From Plantago ovata (lineage: Eukaryota > Streptophyta > Magnoliopsida > Lamiales > Plantaginaceae), in contig CM051457.1 of assembly GCA_028274465.1 (NCBI GenBank), forward strand, positions 53,604,425-53,668,424: a stretch of 64,000 nucleotides of DNA. Reading direction: 5' to 3'. The notes under the pieces are model-generated. The model did no database searches, was not told the DNA's origin, and was given only the letters and a program-made list of their open reading frames with translations. A program made the translations under genes and the position numbers. Shown in pieces: positions 1-11,453 of the stretch; position 1 is the first letter of the stretch, and every line of letters begins with the position of its first letter.

Positions 1-55
1 TTCGATCGTACTAACTTGTGTTTATTCTGTTGCAGCTTATTGGTTCCAGTGGATC

Positions 56-1419
56 ATGTCGAAAACCATGGCCGCCAAGGAGGAACAAAGGAGGAAACAA
101 AGGTTGGCCAACAAACAGACGAAGATCCTCGGGTCTTTGAACTTGACCCCTCCCCGCAACGCCGCACATCATCGAGATGCCCTAGTGCAGGAGGGGCTCG
201 ATACCCGAGAGAACCCAGTAGAGGCCATCAAAAGGGCCGAGGAGGAGGCCGCCGCGAAGAGGGCCAAGGAAGCAAAGGAGGCCGAGGAGGAGGCCTTGAA
301 CACAATTGAGGCTGAGAAGAGGCCGGAGAGGCCTGTCGCGAAAAAGGGAGCGAGGAAGCTCAACCTTGGTGGTAATAACGAGCCTGCCCGAAAAAAGGGT
401 AAGGTGGCCGCTTCGGGGGATGAAGTGAAGCGGCTCATCCAGATGAGCGACCTCGACAGGGCACACGAGCTCAGCATGTGCTCGCTCCAGGTACTTGCCT
501 TTATACTTATTGTTGTGAAATTTTTCTAAGTATAAATTTTTCTCTCCTCGCTAACTTTGTTTGCTTTTTGTAGCTCGAGAACTTGAAGGAGGCGTATGGC
601 AGGTTGCTGCTGATCGGGCCGACATAGGGGTCGTCATCGAGGACCTCGAGAAGAAGCTGGCTGCTTCAGAGAAAAAAGCCAAGGTCTCGGAGGCTGAGGC
701 CGGGAAGCTGAAGATAAAGGTCGAGGAGCTGGAGAAGGAGCTCTCTCGGGAGAAATCGAGGAGCAAAAGCTTCAAGGGTGCTTACGCCACTTTGTCCATT
801 TGCATGGAAAGTTTAAGGCAAGCATCCTGTCCTTCCTCAAAGGGAGCCGAATCTCTGCTGCTCGCGACTTCATGTCGTCGGTTACATACAAGTTGGCCCT
901 GAGAGATGTACAAGTGTCATCGCGCGAGGAGGGCTTCTTCTCGTGTGTTGGCCAACTAAAGAGGGTCAACATGCTTCCGGCCGATTTTGATCCCGATGAC
1001 CGCGAGGACCTGCATCCGGGCGGCGCGAGGACCTCACTCCTTACCCAGATGAGGAGATTACTGAAGAGATGCACGAGGCGTGCGAGTTTGGCGAGCTGGT
1101 GACCGACCCAGAAGTACCTTATCCCAGCAAGCCAGCCTACCTCCCCGCCTGGGTGCCCGAGAGCTTGAGAAGCGGGATAATCTACCCGTTCGAGAAGGCG
1201 GCTCTTCGGAACGCAGCCTGGGTAAAGTTGAGTGATCCGGTCCTTGGGAGGGCAGCCGACTTCGTCGAGCCCGAGCTCACTATGTATCAGAAGGCCATTG
1301 AAGAAGCTCGAGCTCAGGAGCGCGACGACATGGAAGGCCCAGAAATGAGCACAGTTCGAGGAGGAGCTGCCAGCGCGACCACCCCGGTCACTGAATTCAC
1401 TGATAGCCGTACACGCTAA
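56..1419 (+). pseudogene. Antisense ORF (aORF) of Tat-type element F, copy 1
   Basis: This plus-strand reading frame is opposite to pol and lies downstream of integrase in the element's own orientation, the position where antisense ORFs are known in Tat/Ogre elements. The ATG at 56 begins a Lys/Glu/Ala-rich segment (residues about 50-90) predicted to form coiled coil. A GT-AG intron-like segment at 491-573 follows, then a second coiled-coil stretch rich in EKK and ELEKEL, then a conserved-looking block around 800-1080 and a tail ending in TAA at 1417-1419. The frame changes near 600, 800 and 1070, so this copy is broken or contains sequencing errors. A splice-acceptor-like TTCTGTTGCAG precedes the ATG at 35, suggesting another upstream exon. 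The function of such aORF proteins is unknown to me. Confidence 0.6.
491..573 (+). other. Putative 83-bp intron in the aORF of F
   Basis: The segment starts with GTACTTG directly after CTCCAG and ends in TTTGCTTTTTGTAG. It is T-rich, contains stop codons, and sits between two coiled-coil coding blocks. These are normal features of a short plant intron. Splicing itself is not shown by DNA. Confidence 0.55.
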
Positions 1420-2214
1420 GATCGGGGAGCCTCCTTGAAGACCGAGTATGCTCGGGACTGTTGTAATCTTTTCAATTCTGTACTTGCATTTATTTCAAAC
1501 AATTTCCATTTGGCCTTTGTGGCACTCCTCGCAACATTTATGCTTGTAACATAAGTTTCACTGTTGTTGTTTGTTTGCTACTCTTTTCTTTCAATAAAAT
1601 GCAATGTTCTTCGCTCTTTCACTTATACTTGTGTTTTTTCTAAATCCAATTTTTGTTATGACGTATAACTTGGATAGAGTAGTTAAACAAGTATAAGTTA
1701 GAATCGAGAACCAATGTTCTTCGCTGCGAGCTATTCGATCTATCGATGCTTCTCGATCATTTGGATCACTTGAGGAAAAATTCTAAGTGTTGAACTTAGA
1801 AAAATTTCCAAGTGTTGAGTTAGAAAGACTGGAAGTCTCTCTCCTCGATCACTTCCGTCTCCTCGCTTTTTCTTCTTTGAGTGGTTTCCTGATCGATTCT
1901 CTTATAGAGTTTAGAGAGCGGGGAGGGTTCCCCTTAATCATGGAAATCGAATAGCTTTTATTTAGGTAAGCTTTCTCGATCGAGTAGTCTTATTTTTTGA
2001 GTATAGTAGCTCTATACTTGAACATTTTCTTGTTGAAAGAGACATTGTATTGATTTGTCGGAAATGCAATTACAATGGGGGCTCTTCGGCCAGTTTGCTT
2101 ACAACAACTTTTTAACAAAAGCAAGGGGTACCTCTCACTTGGACCAGTGAGGAATCCTCCTCGATCAATGGACCTTCCACATAAGTTTTCAAAAAGCTTT
2201 TTCTCTTGGCAACT
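1420..2214 (+). other. Non-coding spacer between aORF and integrase, with polyA signal
   Basis: No long conserved frame is present. An AATAAA at about 1593-1598, in a T-rich context some 175 bp after the aORF stop, is a plausible polyadenylation signal for the antisense transcript. Short GATCGA-type repeats occur around 1735-1990. The same spacer recurs at 6368-7146. Confidence 0.5.
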
Positions 2215-3398
2215 TCAAGCGTAGAATCTCTGGAGGTTAGAAGTATTCCATGGATTTTTCAATACCCTTCCCTCCATGTCTTGAAGACGATAACATCCGT
2301 TGGACCTTGCTTCAATTATCTTGTAGGGGCCTTCCCAATTGGGTTGCATCTTCCCAACTTTGCCCAAGATGTCTGCTCTTCGGAGTACTAGGTCTCCTAC
2401 TTGGAAGTCTCTTTCTCTTACGCCTTTGTTGTAGGTCTTTGCGATGAGTGCTTGATATCTGAGGATATTGGCCAAGGCGTTGGTCCTCGATTCACTGATT
2501 GTCTCTAGGTCGAAGAGTCTCTCTGTATGATTGTCCTCGGGTTGGTACCCTTGGATTCTGAGGGTTTCCACCGCCACTTCTGCTGGTATGACCGCCTCGG
2601 CCCCGTAAACTAGCGAGAAGGGAGTCCTCTCTTGTAGCTGTCTTTGAAGTAGTGCGGTATGCCCACACCACTCCATCAAGCTCGTCGACCAGTCCCTGTT
2701 GGTAGCGACCTCTTCTGCAAGTTGTTGACAAGGATTTTGTTGACGGCTTCTGTTTGCCCATTGGATTGAGGATGTCCTACAGAGGATTACCTCCTCTCAA
2801 TTTCATTTCCTTGCACCATTCATTGAATCTTTGACCGCAAAATTGAGCACCATTATCCGAGATGAGGACCCTTGGCAAGCCAAATCGACACACGATGTTC
2901 CTCCATACGAAGTTCATAACTCTTTGTTCGGTGATGGTAGATACTGCCTCAACTTCCGCCCACTTGCTAAGTATTCGACCGCAAACGATGATGAACTTCT
3001 TTGACCGTGCCTCTGGAAAGGGACCGACTATGTCGATGCCCCATATGTCGAACGGACAAGTGATGGCGATGGGCATGAGGGGTTTCGCCGGGACGTTGAT
3101 CAAATTGGCGTGCAATTGACACTCTCGCACTTTCTCACAAATTGGGCAGCGTCTTCGCGAACAGTGGGCCAGTAGTATCCTTGTCGAATGACTTTTTGCG
3201 CGAGGGTTCTTCCTCCGGCATGGTCGCCGCAACTTCCTCGATGCATTCTCCAAGAAGTTTTTGAACTTCATGCTCGGCGACGCATCTCAAGTAACTCCCT
3301 CGAAAGACCTTTTGTACAAGTAGTCTCCTTGCATGATGTATCGAGGAGCTTTTCCTTGATTCTCCTTGCTTCAGCCTTGTCACGAGGAAGGCTTCCAT
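2215..3398 (-). pseudogene. Integrase of F, copy 1 (frameshifted)
   Basis: Overlapping minus-strand frames together give a Ty3/gypsy integrase. They contain part of the zinc-binding domain, the core with WGIDIVGPF and LISDNGAQF motifs, and a C-terminal part with the GPYKI motif. The frame changes near 2490-2760, 2800 and 3135-3270. The better copy is at 7359-8280, where the motifs read more continuously. The enzyme would insert element cDNA into nuclear DNA. Many of the breaks are single-base indels absent from the other copy, so some may be sequence errors. Confidence 0.75.
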
Positions 3399-4709
3399 TT
3401 TTGAGATATGTTGTTATCTCTTGCATCCAATTCGGTTGATCGTCAATTGCCAAGACGTTTGGCTTTGATGACCACAAGGATGATGCGTTGATTCTCATGA
3501 GTATCATTCCGGGTATCAACTCCTCCGGAGGCTGAAGCATACTTTGATAGGGCGTCTGCCCTTTGATTGAGATCTCTCGAGAACTTTTCGATCTCACAAC
3601 TTTCGAATTTTTGGATTTCTTCCGTGATGGCGCTCTTGTACTCAGCCAGTGAGTCTTTCTTGTTCTGAATTCCCCGAGATTTGCTTCTCGGCTAATTGGG
3701 AATCAGTGAAGAGATGTAGCTTCTTCACTTCCAATGACTTTGCCATACGTAGAGCGATGAGGATGGCTTCATATTCTGCTTCATTGTTGGAGACCGGGAA
3801 ACTAAGAGTAACGGCGTACTCTAGTTCAGCCCCTCCGGGACTTTTGAAGTATATTCCTATCCCCCATTTTTTCCTGATGAGGATCCATCAACATGAAGAA
3901 TCCAGACGTCTCCGTGGTCGACTAGTTCTTTGGGTTTTGGAGAGACGGTCTCCGCACCTTTGGCTCGTCGGTTTTCTCTGTCAGGAACACTTCATGCCTT
4001 TTCCTTTTGGTTTGGGACATCGCCTTAAGCTCTTTTAAAGCATCTTCTAGAGCTTGCATCGGGTTGTTTTGATGGGGTTGCTCTTCGACCATCATCAACG
4101 CACTCTTTGTTGCTGAAGAGTTTTCCTCTGAAGTTCCTTTTGAGGGATACTCCACTAGGAAGTCGGCTATGACTTGTGCTTTCTTGGCTACGGGTGTTTG
4201 GTAGTCGATGTCGTACTCACTTAGTTCAATCGCCCACTTGCCATTCTTCCCGAATTTTCGGGCTTTCCGAGGACTTGCTTGAGAGGTTGCTTTGTCAAAA
4301 CAACAACCCTTGTGAGCACCGAGTAGGGTTTTAACCTCCTTGCAGTGTAAACGAGGGCAAAGGAAAGCCTCTCGATATCCATGTACCGCGTTTCAGCCCC
4401 GGCAAGTACTTTGCTCAAGTAGTAGATGGGCAAGTGGTCGTTCCCTTGGATTCGCACCAAAAACGAGCTGATAGCTTCCCCGGTTGCTGCTAAGTACAAA
4501 TAGAGTACCTCTCCGTCCACGGGCTTTGACAATAGAGGAGGAGCGAGTAGGTATTCTTTCAGCTTCTCGAAGGCTTCTTCGCACTCCTTTGTCCACTCGA
4601 AGTGGCTGCTCTTTCTCAATACCTTGAAAAAAGGTAAATTTTTCTCGGCGGACCTTGAGATGAATCTACTCAAATGCAATTGATTTTCCGACCAATTGTT
4701 GCACCTCAT
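3399..4709 (-). pseudogene. RNase H and archaeal-type RNase H region of F, copy 1
   Basis: The 4221-4709 frame carries the Ty3-type RNase H start (KLKEYLLAPPLLSKP, then IYYLSKVLAGAETRY and LVYTARRLKPY). The 3600-3850 region corresponds to the second, archaeal-type RNase H that is read more cleanly at 8449-8842. The linker at 3922-4155 contains an acidic and polar stretch. Several 1-nt indels separate the frames. Dual RNase H is a known property of the Tat lineage. Confidence 0.65.
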
Positions 4710-4745
4710 TGATGGACTGAGGTTGGGGAAGATCGAGGATGGCCT

Positions 4746-5524
4746 TTATCTTTTCGGGGTTTGGCTTCTATTCCTCTCTCTGTCACCATGTAGCCGAGGA
4801 ACTTCCCCACCTTTGACTCCAAAGGTACACTTCGCCGGGGTGAGCTTCATGCCATACTTTCTCAAGATTGAGAAGCACTTTGCCAGGTAACCTACATGTT
4901 GCTCCTCGGTCTTGCTCTTGACGAGCATGTCATCGACATATACTTCCATTGTTTACCTAGCCTTCCTTGAACATCTTGTTACAGACCTTTGGTAGTCGCT
5001 CCGGCGTTCTTAAGGCAAATGGCTCACGTTGAAGCATACACATTGCCGTTAGCGAAGAAGGCGGTTTTAGGCACATCAATCTTGGCCATTTTGACCTGGT
5101 AGAAGCCCTGGTAAATGCATCCATGAAACTCAGGAGGGCGCATCCAGCGGTGGAATCAACAGCTGGTCGATCCGGGGGAGAGGGTATGGACCTTCGGGCA
5201 AAACTTGTTGAGCCTTGTAAATGTTGCACATTCGCCATTTCCCCGACCTTCTCCTCTACGAGACCAAATTGCATACCCAGTCTGAGTATCTCCACTTCTT
5301 TGAATGTGGCAGCGTTAAGAGCCTTTGTACTTCGCGTCTATGAGGGCATGATCTTCCGCCGAGTCTCTTCGCTTTTCTCTGTGTGGGTGATCGAGGGTCC
5401 TACGTTCAGAGGTGAACGCGACACTTGGTCGAGCCCCTTCAGTTCCCCGGGACTTCCAGGCGAAAACATCGTTGTTATCCTTCAAACACGAGATGAGTTT
5501 CATCCTGAACTTCAGTGGCCATCT
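4746..5524 (-). pseudogene. Reverse transcriptase of F, copy 1 (cut by gap)
   Basis: The frame ending at 4746 begins with the RT catalytic block (VYVDDMLVKSK) and continues with the thumb region (YLAKCFSILRKYGMKL). The 4957-5295 frame covers the upstream fingers and palm but is garbled by several frameshifts relative to 9687-10438. The RT is truncated upstream by the N gap at 5525. Confidence 0.7.
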
Positions 5525-5624
5525 NNNNNNNNNNNNNNNNNNNNNNNNNNNNNNNNNNNNNNNNNNNNNNNNNNNNNNNNNNNNNNNNNNNNNNNNNNNN
5601 NNNNNNNNNNNNNNNNNNNNNNNN
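5525..5624. other. Assembly gap of exactly 100 N
   Basis: One hundred consecutive N bases separate two overlapping copies of element F. This is a typical fixed-length placeholder for a gap of unknown size. The sequence on its left matches about 10480 and the sequence on its right matches about 666, so the true gap is probably negative, meaning an overlap. Confidence 0.98.
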
Positions 5625-6367
5625 TCAGAGAAAAAAGCCAAGGTCTCGGAGGCTGAGGCCGGGAAGCTGAAGATTAAGGGCGAGGAGCTGGAGAAGGAGC
5701 TCTCTCGGAGAAATCGAGGAGCAAAGCTTCAAGGGTGCTTACGCCACTTTGTCCATTTGCATGGAAAAGTTAAGGCAAGCATCCTGTCCTTCTCAAAGGG
5801 AGCCGATCTCTGCTGCTGCTCGCGACTTCATGTCGTCGGTTACATACAAGTTGCCCGGAGATGTACAAGTGTCATCGCGCGAGGAGGGCTTCTTCTCGTG
5901 TGTTTGGCCAACTAAAGAGGGTCAACATGCTTCCGGCGGATTTGATCCCGATGACCGCGAGACCTGCATCCCGGGCGGCGCGAGGACCTCACTCCTTACC
6001 CAGATGAGGAGATTACTGAGAGATGCACGAGGCGTGCGAGTTTGGCGAGCTGGTGACCGACCCAGAGTACCTTATCCCAGCAAGCCAGCCTACCTCCCCG
6101 CCTGGGTGCCCGAGTGCTTGAGGAGCGGGATAATCTACCCGTTCGAGAAGGCGGCTCTTCGGAACGCTGCTGGGTAAAGTTGAGCGATCCGGTCTCGGGA
6201 GGGCAGCTGACTTCGTCGAGCCCGAGCTCACTATGTATCAAAAGGCCATTGAAGAAGCTCGAGCTCAGGAGCGCGACGACATGAAGGCCCAGAAGCGAGC
6301 ACGTTCGAGGAGGAGCTCCAGCGCGACCACCCCGGTCACTGAATTCACTGATAGCCGCACTCGCTAG
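5625..6367 (+). pseudogene. Antisense ORF of element F, copy 2 (5' part missing at the gap)
   Basis: The sequence starts in the coiled-coil block seen at 666 in copy 1 and runs to a TAG at 6365-6367. The 5749-6177 frame covers the block after the coiled coil. Relative to copy 1 it has numerous 1-2 nt indels, so neither copy gives one continuous frame. The first exon and the intron of copy 1 are missing here because of the gap. Confidence 0.55.
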
Positions 6368-7358
6368 GATCGGGGAGCCTCCTTGAAGACCGTATGCTCG
6401 GGACTGTTGTAATCTTTTCAATTCTGTACTTGCATTTATTTTCAAACATTTCCATTTGGCCCTTTGTGGCACTCCTCGCAACATTTATGCTTGTAACAAA
6501 ATTTCACTGTTGTTGTTTGTTGCTACTCTTTTCTTTCAATAAAAGCAATGCTCTTCGCTCTTTCACTTATACTTGTGTTTTTTCTAAATCCAATTTTTGT
6601 TATGACGTATAACTTGGATAGAGTAGTTAAACAAGTATAAGTTAGAATCGAGAACCAATGTTCTTCGCTGCGAGCTCTTCGATCTATCGATGCTTCTCGA
6701 TCATTTGGATCACTTTGAGGAAAAATTCTAAGTGTAACTTAGAAAAATTTCCAAGTGTTGAGTTAGAAAGACTGGAAGTCTCTCTCCTCGATCACTTCCG
6801 TCTCCTCGCTTTTTCTTCTTTGAGTGGTTTCCTGATCGATTCTCTTATAGAGTTTAGAGAGCGGGGAGGGTTCCCCTTAATCATGGAAATCGAATAGCTT
6901 TTATTTAGGTAAGCTTTCTCGATCGAGTAGTCTTATTTTTGAGTATAGTAGCTCTATACTTGAACATTTTCTTGTTGAAAGAGACATTGTATTGATTTGT
7001 CGGAAATGCAATTACAATGGGGGCTCTTCGGCCAGCTTGCTTACAACAACTTTTTAACAAAAGCAGGGGTACCTCTCACTTGGACCAGTGAGGAATCCTC
7101 CTCGATCAATGGACCTTCCACATAAGTTTTCAAAAAGCTTTTTCTCTTGGCAACTTCAAGCGTAGAATCTCTGGAGGTTAGAAGTATTCCATGGATTTTT
7201 CAATACCCTTCCCTCCATGTCTTGAAGACGATAACTTCCGTTGGACCTTGCTTCAATTATCTTGTAGGGGCCTTCCCAATTGGGTTGCATCTTCCCAACT
7301 TTGCCCAAGATGTCTGCTCTTCGGAGTACTAGGTCTCCTACTTGGAAGTCTCTTTCTC
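6368..7358. other. Spacer between aORF and integrase of F
   Basis: This is AT-rich sequence without a conserved frame, matching 1420-2300. An AATAAA lies near 6538-6543, after the aORF stop. The region from about 7145 onward encodes the last, poorly conserved residues of the integrase C-terminus on the minus strand. Confidence 0.5.
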
Positions 7359-8280
7359 TTACGCCTTTGTTGTAGGTCTTGCGATGAGTGCTTGATATCT
7401 GAGGATATTGGCCAAGGCGTTGGTCCTCGATTCACTGATTGTCTCTAGGTCGAAGAGTCTCTCTGTATGATTGTCCTCGGGTTGGTACCCTTGGATTCTG
7501 AGGGTTTCACCGCCACTTCTGCTGGTATGACCGCCTCGGACCCATAAACTAGCGAGAAGGGAGTCTCTCTTGTAGCTGTCTTTGAAGTAGTGCGGTATGC
7601 CCACACCACTCCATCAAGCTCGTCGACCCAGTCCCTGTTGGTAGCGAACCTCTTCTGCAAGTTGTTGACAAGGATTTTGTTGACGGCTTCTGTTTGCCCA
7701 TTGGATTGAGGATGTCCTACAGAGGTATACCTCCTCTCAATCTTCATTTCCTTGCACCATTCATTGAATCTTTGGCCGCAAAATTGAGCACCATTATCCG
7801 AGATGAGGACCCTTGGCAAGCCAAATCGACACACGATGTTCCTCCATACGAAGTTCATACTCTTTGTTCGGTGATGGTAGATACTGCCTCAACTTCCGCC
7901 CACTTGCTAAAGTATTCGACCGCAACGATGATGAACTTCTTTTGACCCGTGCCTCTTGGAAAGGGACCGACTATGTCGATGCCCCATATGTCGAACGGAC
8001 AAGTGATGGCGATGGGCATGAGGGTTTTCGCCGGGACGTTGATCAAATTGGCGTGCAATTGACACTCCTCGCACTTTCTCACAAATTGGGCAGCGTCTTC
8101 GCGAACAGTGGGCCAGTAGTATCCTTGTCGAATGACTTTTTGCGCGAGGGTTCTTCCTCCGGCATGGTCGCCGCAACTTCCTCGATGCATTTCTCCAAGA
8201 AGTTTTTGAACTTCATGCTCGGCGACGCATCTCAAGTAGACTCCCTCGAAAGACCTTTTGTACAAGTAGTCTCCTTGCAT
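7359..8280 (-). pseudogene. Integrase of F (best copy)
   Basis: Two adjoining minus-strand frames form the integrase. The 7855-8280 frame has the HHCC zinc-binding domain (a His pair around HRGSCGDHAGG, then CEEC) followed by the first core aspartate in WGIDIVGPF. The 7445-7858 frame has the second aspartate in LISDNGAQF and the glutamate in SNGQTEAVNK, so the D,D,E triad is present. A frameshift near 7855 and another near 7500 split the protein, and the C-terminal domain continues at 7359-7604 in another frame and below. The integrase is last in the pol order, as in all Ty3/gypsy elements. Confidence 0.85.
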
Positions 8281-8448
8281 GATGTATCGAGGAGCTTTCC
8301 TTTGATTCTCCTTGCTTCAGCCTTGTCACGAGGAAGGCTTCCATTTTTGAGATATGTTGTTATCTCTTGCATCCAATTCGGTTGATCGTCAATTGCCAAG
8401 ACGTTTGGCTTTGATGACCACAAGATGATGCGTTGATTCTCATGAGTA

Positions 8449-8842
8449 TCACATTCCGGGTATCAACTCCTCCGGAGCTGAAGCATACTTTGATAGGGCA
8501 TCTGCCCTTTGATTGAGATCTCTCGAGAACTTTTCAATCTCACAACTTTCGAATTTTTGAATTTCTTCCGTGATGGCGCTCTTGTACTCAGCCAGTGAGT
8601 CTTTCTTGGTTCTGAATTTCCCCGAGATTTGCTTCTCGGCTAATTGGGAATCAGTGAAGAGATGTAGCTTCTTCACTTCCAATGACTTTGCCATACGTAG
8701 AGCGATGAGGATGGCTTCATATTCTGCTTCATTGTTGGAGACCGGGAAACTAAGAGTACGGCGTACTCTAGTTCAGCCCCTCCGGACTTTTGAAGTATAT
8801 TCCTATCCGCCATTTTTTCCTGATGAGGATCCATCAACATGA
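8449..8842 (-). pseudogene. Archaeal-type second RNase H (aRH) of F
   Basis: The frame reads an NEAEYEA-like start (around 8730-8700), then LHLFTDSQLAEKQISG and RDLNQRADALSKYAS. These match the DSQL and ADALA/SKLAS signatures of the archaeal-type RNase H that Tat elements carry in addition to the Ty3 RNase H. It lies between the first RNase H and integrase, the known position. The domain would add RNA/DNA-hybrid cleavage. It is out of frame with its neighbours because of 1-nt indels around 8750-8800. Confidence 0.75.
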
Positions 8843-8926
8843 AGAATCCAGACGTCTCCGTGGTCGACTAGTCTTTGGGTTTTGGAGAGACGGTCTCCGC
8901 ACCCTTTGGCTCGTCGGTTTTCTCTG

Positions 8927-9600
8927 TCAGGAACACTTCATGCCTTTCCTTTTGGTTTGGGACATCGCCTTAAGCTCTTTTAAAGCATCTTCTAGAGCTT
9001 GCATCGGGTTGTTTTGATGGGGTTGCTCTTCGACCATCATCAACGCACTCTTTGTTGCTGAAGAGTTTTCCTCTGAAGTTCCTTTTGAGGGATACTCCAC
9101 TAGGAAGTCGGCTATGACTTGTGCTTTCTTGGCTACGGGTGTTTGGTAGTCGATGTCGTACTCACTTAGTTCAATCGCCCACCTTGCCATTCTTCCCGAA
9201 TTTTCGGGCTTTCCGAGGACTTGCTTGAGAGGTTGCTTTGTCAAAACAACAACCTTGTGAGCACCGAAGTAGGGTTTTAACCTCCTTGCAGTGTAAACGA
9301 GGCAAAGGAAAGCCTCTCGATATCCATGTACCGCGTTCAGCCCCGGCAAGTACTTTGCTCAAGTAGTAGATGGGCAAGTGATCGTTCCCTTGGATTCGCA
9401 CCAAAACCGAGCTGATAGCTTCCCCGGTTGCTGCTAAGTACAAATAGAGTACCTCTCCGTCCACGGGCTTTGACAATAGAGGAGGAGCGAGTAGTATTCT
9501 TTCAGCTTCTCGAAGGCTTCTTCGCACTCCTTTGTCCACTCGAAGTGGCTGCTCTTTCTCAATACCTTGAAAAAAGGTAAATTTTCTCGGCGGACCTTGA
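8927..9600 (-). pseudogene. Ty3-type RNase H of F
   Basis: Minus-strand frames 9171-9539 and 8927-9349 cover the RT/RNase H connection (APPLLSKPVDGEVLYLYLAA) and RNase H (IYYLSKVLAGAE, VYTARRLKPYF, ELSEYDIDYQTP, ADFLVEYPSKG). A frameshift near 9330 separates them. After RNase H there is a Glu/Lys-rich linker leading to the archaeal-type RNase H. Confidence 0.8.
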
Positions 9601-10438
9601 GATGAATCTACTCAATGCAATTGATTTTCCGACCAATTGTTGCACCTCATTGATGGACTGAGGTTGGGGAAGATCGAGGATGGCCTTTATCTTTCGGGGT
9701 TTGCTTCTATTCCTCTCTCTGTCACCATGTAGCCGAGGAACTTCCCACCTTTGACTCCAAAGGTACACTTCGCCGGGTTGAGCTTCATGCCATACTTTCT
9801 CAAGATTGAGAAACACTTTGCCAGGTAACCTACATGTTGCTCCTCGGTCTTGCTCTTGACGAGCATGTCATCGACATATACTTCCATTGTTTTACCTAGC
9901 TCTTCCTTGAACATCTTGTTAACCAGCCTTTGGTAGGTCGCTCCGGCGTTCTTAAGGCCAAATGGCATCACGTTGAAGCAATACACATTGCCGTTAGCGA
10001 AGAAGGCGGTTTTAGGCACATCATCTTTGGCCATTTTGACTTGGTAGAAGCCCTGGTATGCATCCATGAAACTCAGGAGGGCGTATCCAGCGGTGGAATC
10101 AACAAGCTGGTCGATCCGGGGGAGAGGGTATGGATCCTTCGGGCAAAACTTGTTGAGCCTTGTAAAATTGTTGCACATTCGCCATTTCCCGGACCCTTCT
10201 CTACGAGGACCACATTGCATACCCAGTCTGAGTATCTCACTTCTTTGATGTGGCCAGCTTTAAGAAGCCTTTGTACTTCCGCTTCTATGATGGCATTATC
10301 TTCCGCACTGAAGTCTCTTCGCTTTTCTCTGATGTGGGTGATCGATGGGTCTACGTTCAGACGGTGAACGGCGACACGTGGGTCGATCCCCTTCAGGTCC
10401 TCGGTACTCCATGCGAAAACATCGTTGTTATCCTTCAA
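9601..10438 (-). pseudogene. Reverse transcriptase of F
   Basis: The 10073-10438 frame gives the RT N-terminus (KDNNDVFAWSTEDLKGIDP, IREKRRDFSAEDNAIIEAEV). The 9687-10220 frame gives fingers and palm with SFMDAYQGFYQV (motif A aspartate), MPFGLKNAGATYQ and VYVDDMLVKSK (motif C). The 9559-9816 frame gives the thumb. Catalytic aspartates are all present. Frame changes near 10200 and 9700 are single-base events, so whether this RT is truly dead or mis-sequenced is open. Confidence 0.85.
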
Positions 10439-10441
10439 ACA

Positions 10442-11355
10442 CTAGATGAGTTTCATCCTGACTTCAGTGGCCATCTCTGTGCCAATTTTTGTGACCTTGT
10501 CGGCACTTCCTTCGACAATTTGGATTTCTTCTAGGGCTTCTATTGCTTCAATTTTGTTTTCCTCAAAGAATTTCTTCTTTTTGGAAGAGGGTGGGACTGC
10601 TGGAATCACTTGATACTCCTCGAGCTCCTTAACAGCTCCTACTAGAGTATCCTTGTCTTTCTTCATGATTGCTTTTCTTCGCCTAAGTGACGGACTTGGC
10701 TTTTTTGATTTTCTCTTCACTCGCCGAACCGTGTAGAAACGATAAGGTGCATTGTGAACGAAAGGTGTCTCCTCGGACGATTGTCTGGGGTTGGGTTCTC
10801 CAATGGCAACCCTTGAAGTGAACTTTGCTGACAAGGTGTAGCATTCCCATGCTTCTCGTATGTCTCCTACTTCTTGTCCGATTCCCAAAGGAGTAGGGAA
10901 TTTCAGCTTGTTGTGGACCGTGGACACTACGGCTCGGAATTGAGAGAGAGCGGGTCGGCCTATGACTGTGAAATAATCAAATGGCATATCGACCACCACG
11001 AAAGGAACCTGTTGGGTTACCCTTCTAGGAGCGCTACCCATTGACACTGTGAGGTTGATCATTCCTAGTGGCATGATAGGTTGTCCTCCGAATCCTACCA
11101 TGCGCTCCTCACTTCTCTGAGCCCTTCCCTTGGGTTCATGTGCATCCTTTTCAAGGTTCCTGTGAAAATCAAGTTTGCCGAGCACCCAGTGTCGACGAGG
11201 ATTCTACCCAACTTGTAGGATTGAACATCCAAGGAAACTACAAGTGGGACGCAAGGATCATAGATGTTCCCTCCTCCGGCATGCTTCAGAGGTATCTCGC
11301 TATCATCGAAAGAGATAACGTTGGTTCCTGGTCGCGCGGCTTGAGCATACTTCAC
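10442..11355 (-). pseudogene. Aspartic protease and linker of F
   Basis: The frame 11095-11355 contains the active-site motif ILVDTGCSANLIF, and the continuation 10442-11185 has the flap-side sequence and VIGRPALSQF, typical of retropepsins of this lineage. A long Lys-rich linker (KRKSKKPSPSLRRRK) then leads to RT. The two frames overlap, showing a frameshift near 11150. The protease would cleave the Gag-Pol polyprotein. Confidence 0.8.
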
Positions 11356-11453
11356 ATCTCGGACCCTGAGGTTGTCTGCAGTAATCTCCCTTTGATTACG
11401 AGTGTCGCCACCGGCAGGTCCTCCCGCAATTGTGAGAGTGCGGATGCTTCCAT

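Larger units (their letters stand above)
1..5524 (-). mobile_element. Tat-type Ty3/gypsy element F, first (probably redundant) contig copy
   Basis: This stretch holds integrase, RNase H and reverse transcriptase pieces on the minus strand and an antisense ORF on the plus strand. From about 666 to 5524 it repeats 5625-10480 almost base for base, with the differences mainly 1-nt insertions and deletions. It ends at a 100-N gap inside the RT region. No LTR is seen at the left window edge, so the 3' LTR of F should lie outside the window. I infer an unmerged overlap between two contigs rather than a biological duplication, but a real tandem duplication is not excluded. Confidence 0.8.

Noticed and set aside
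2206-2447. Plus-strand frames at 2206-2391 and 2250-2447 (and their twins at 7147-7448)
   Set aside because: They are opposite-strand shadows of the integrase C-terminus and repeat only because the region is duplicated.
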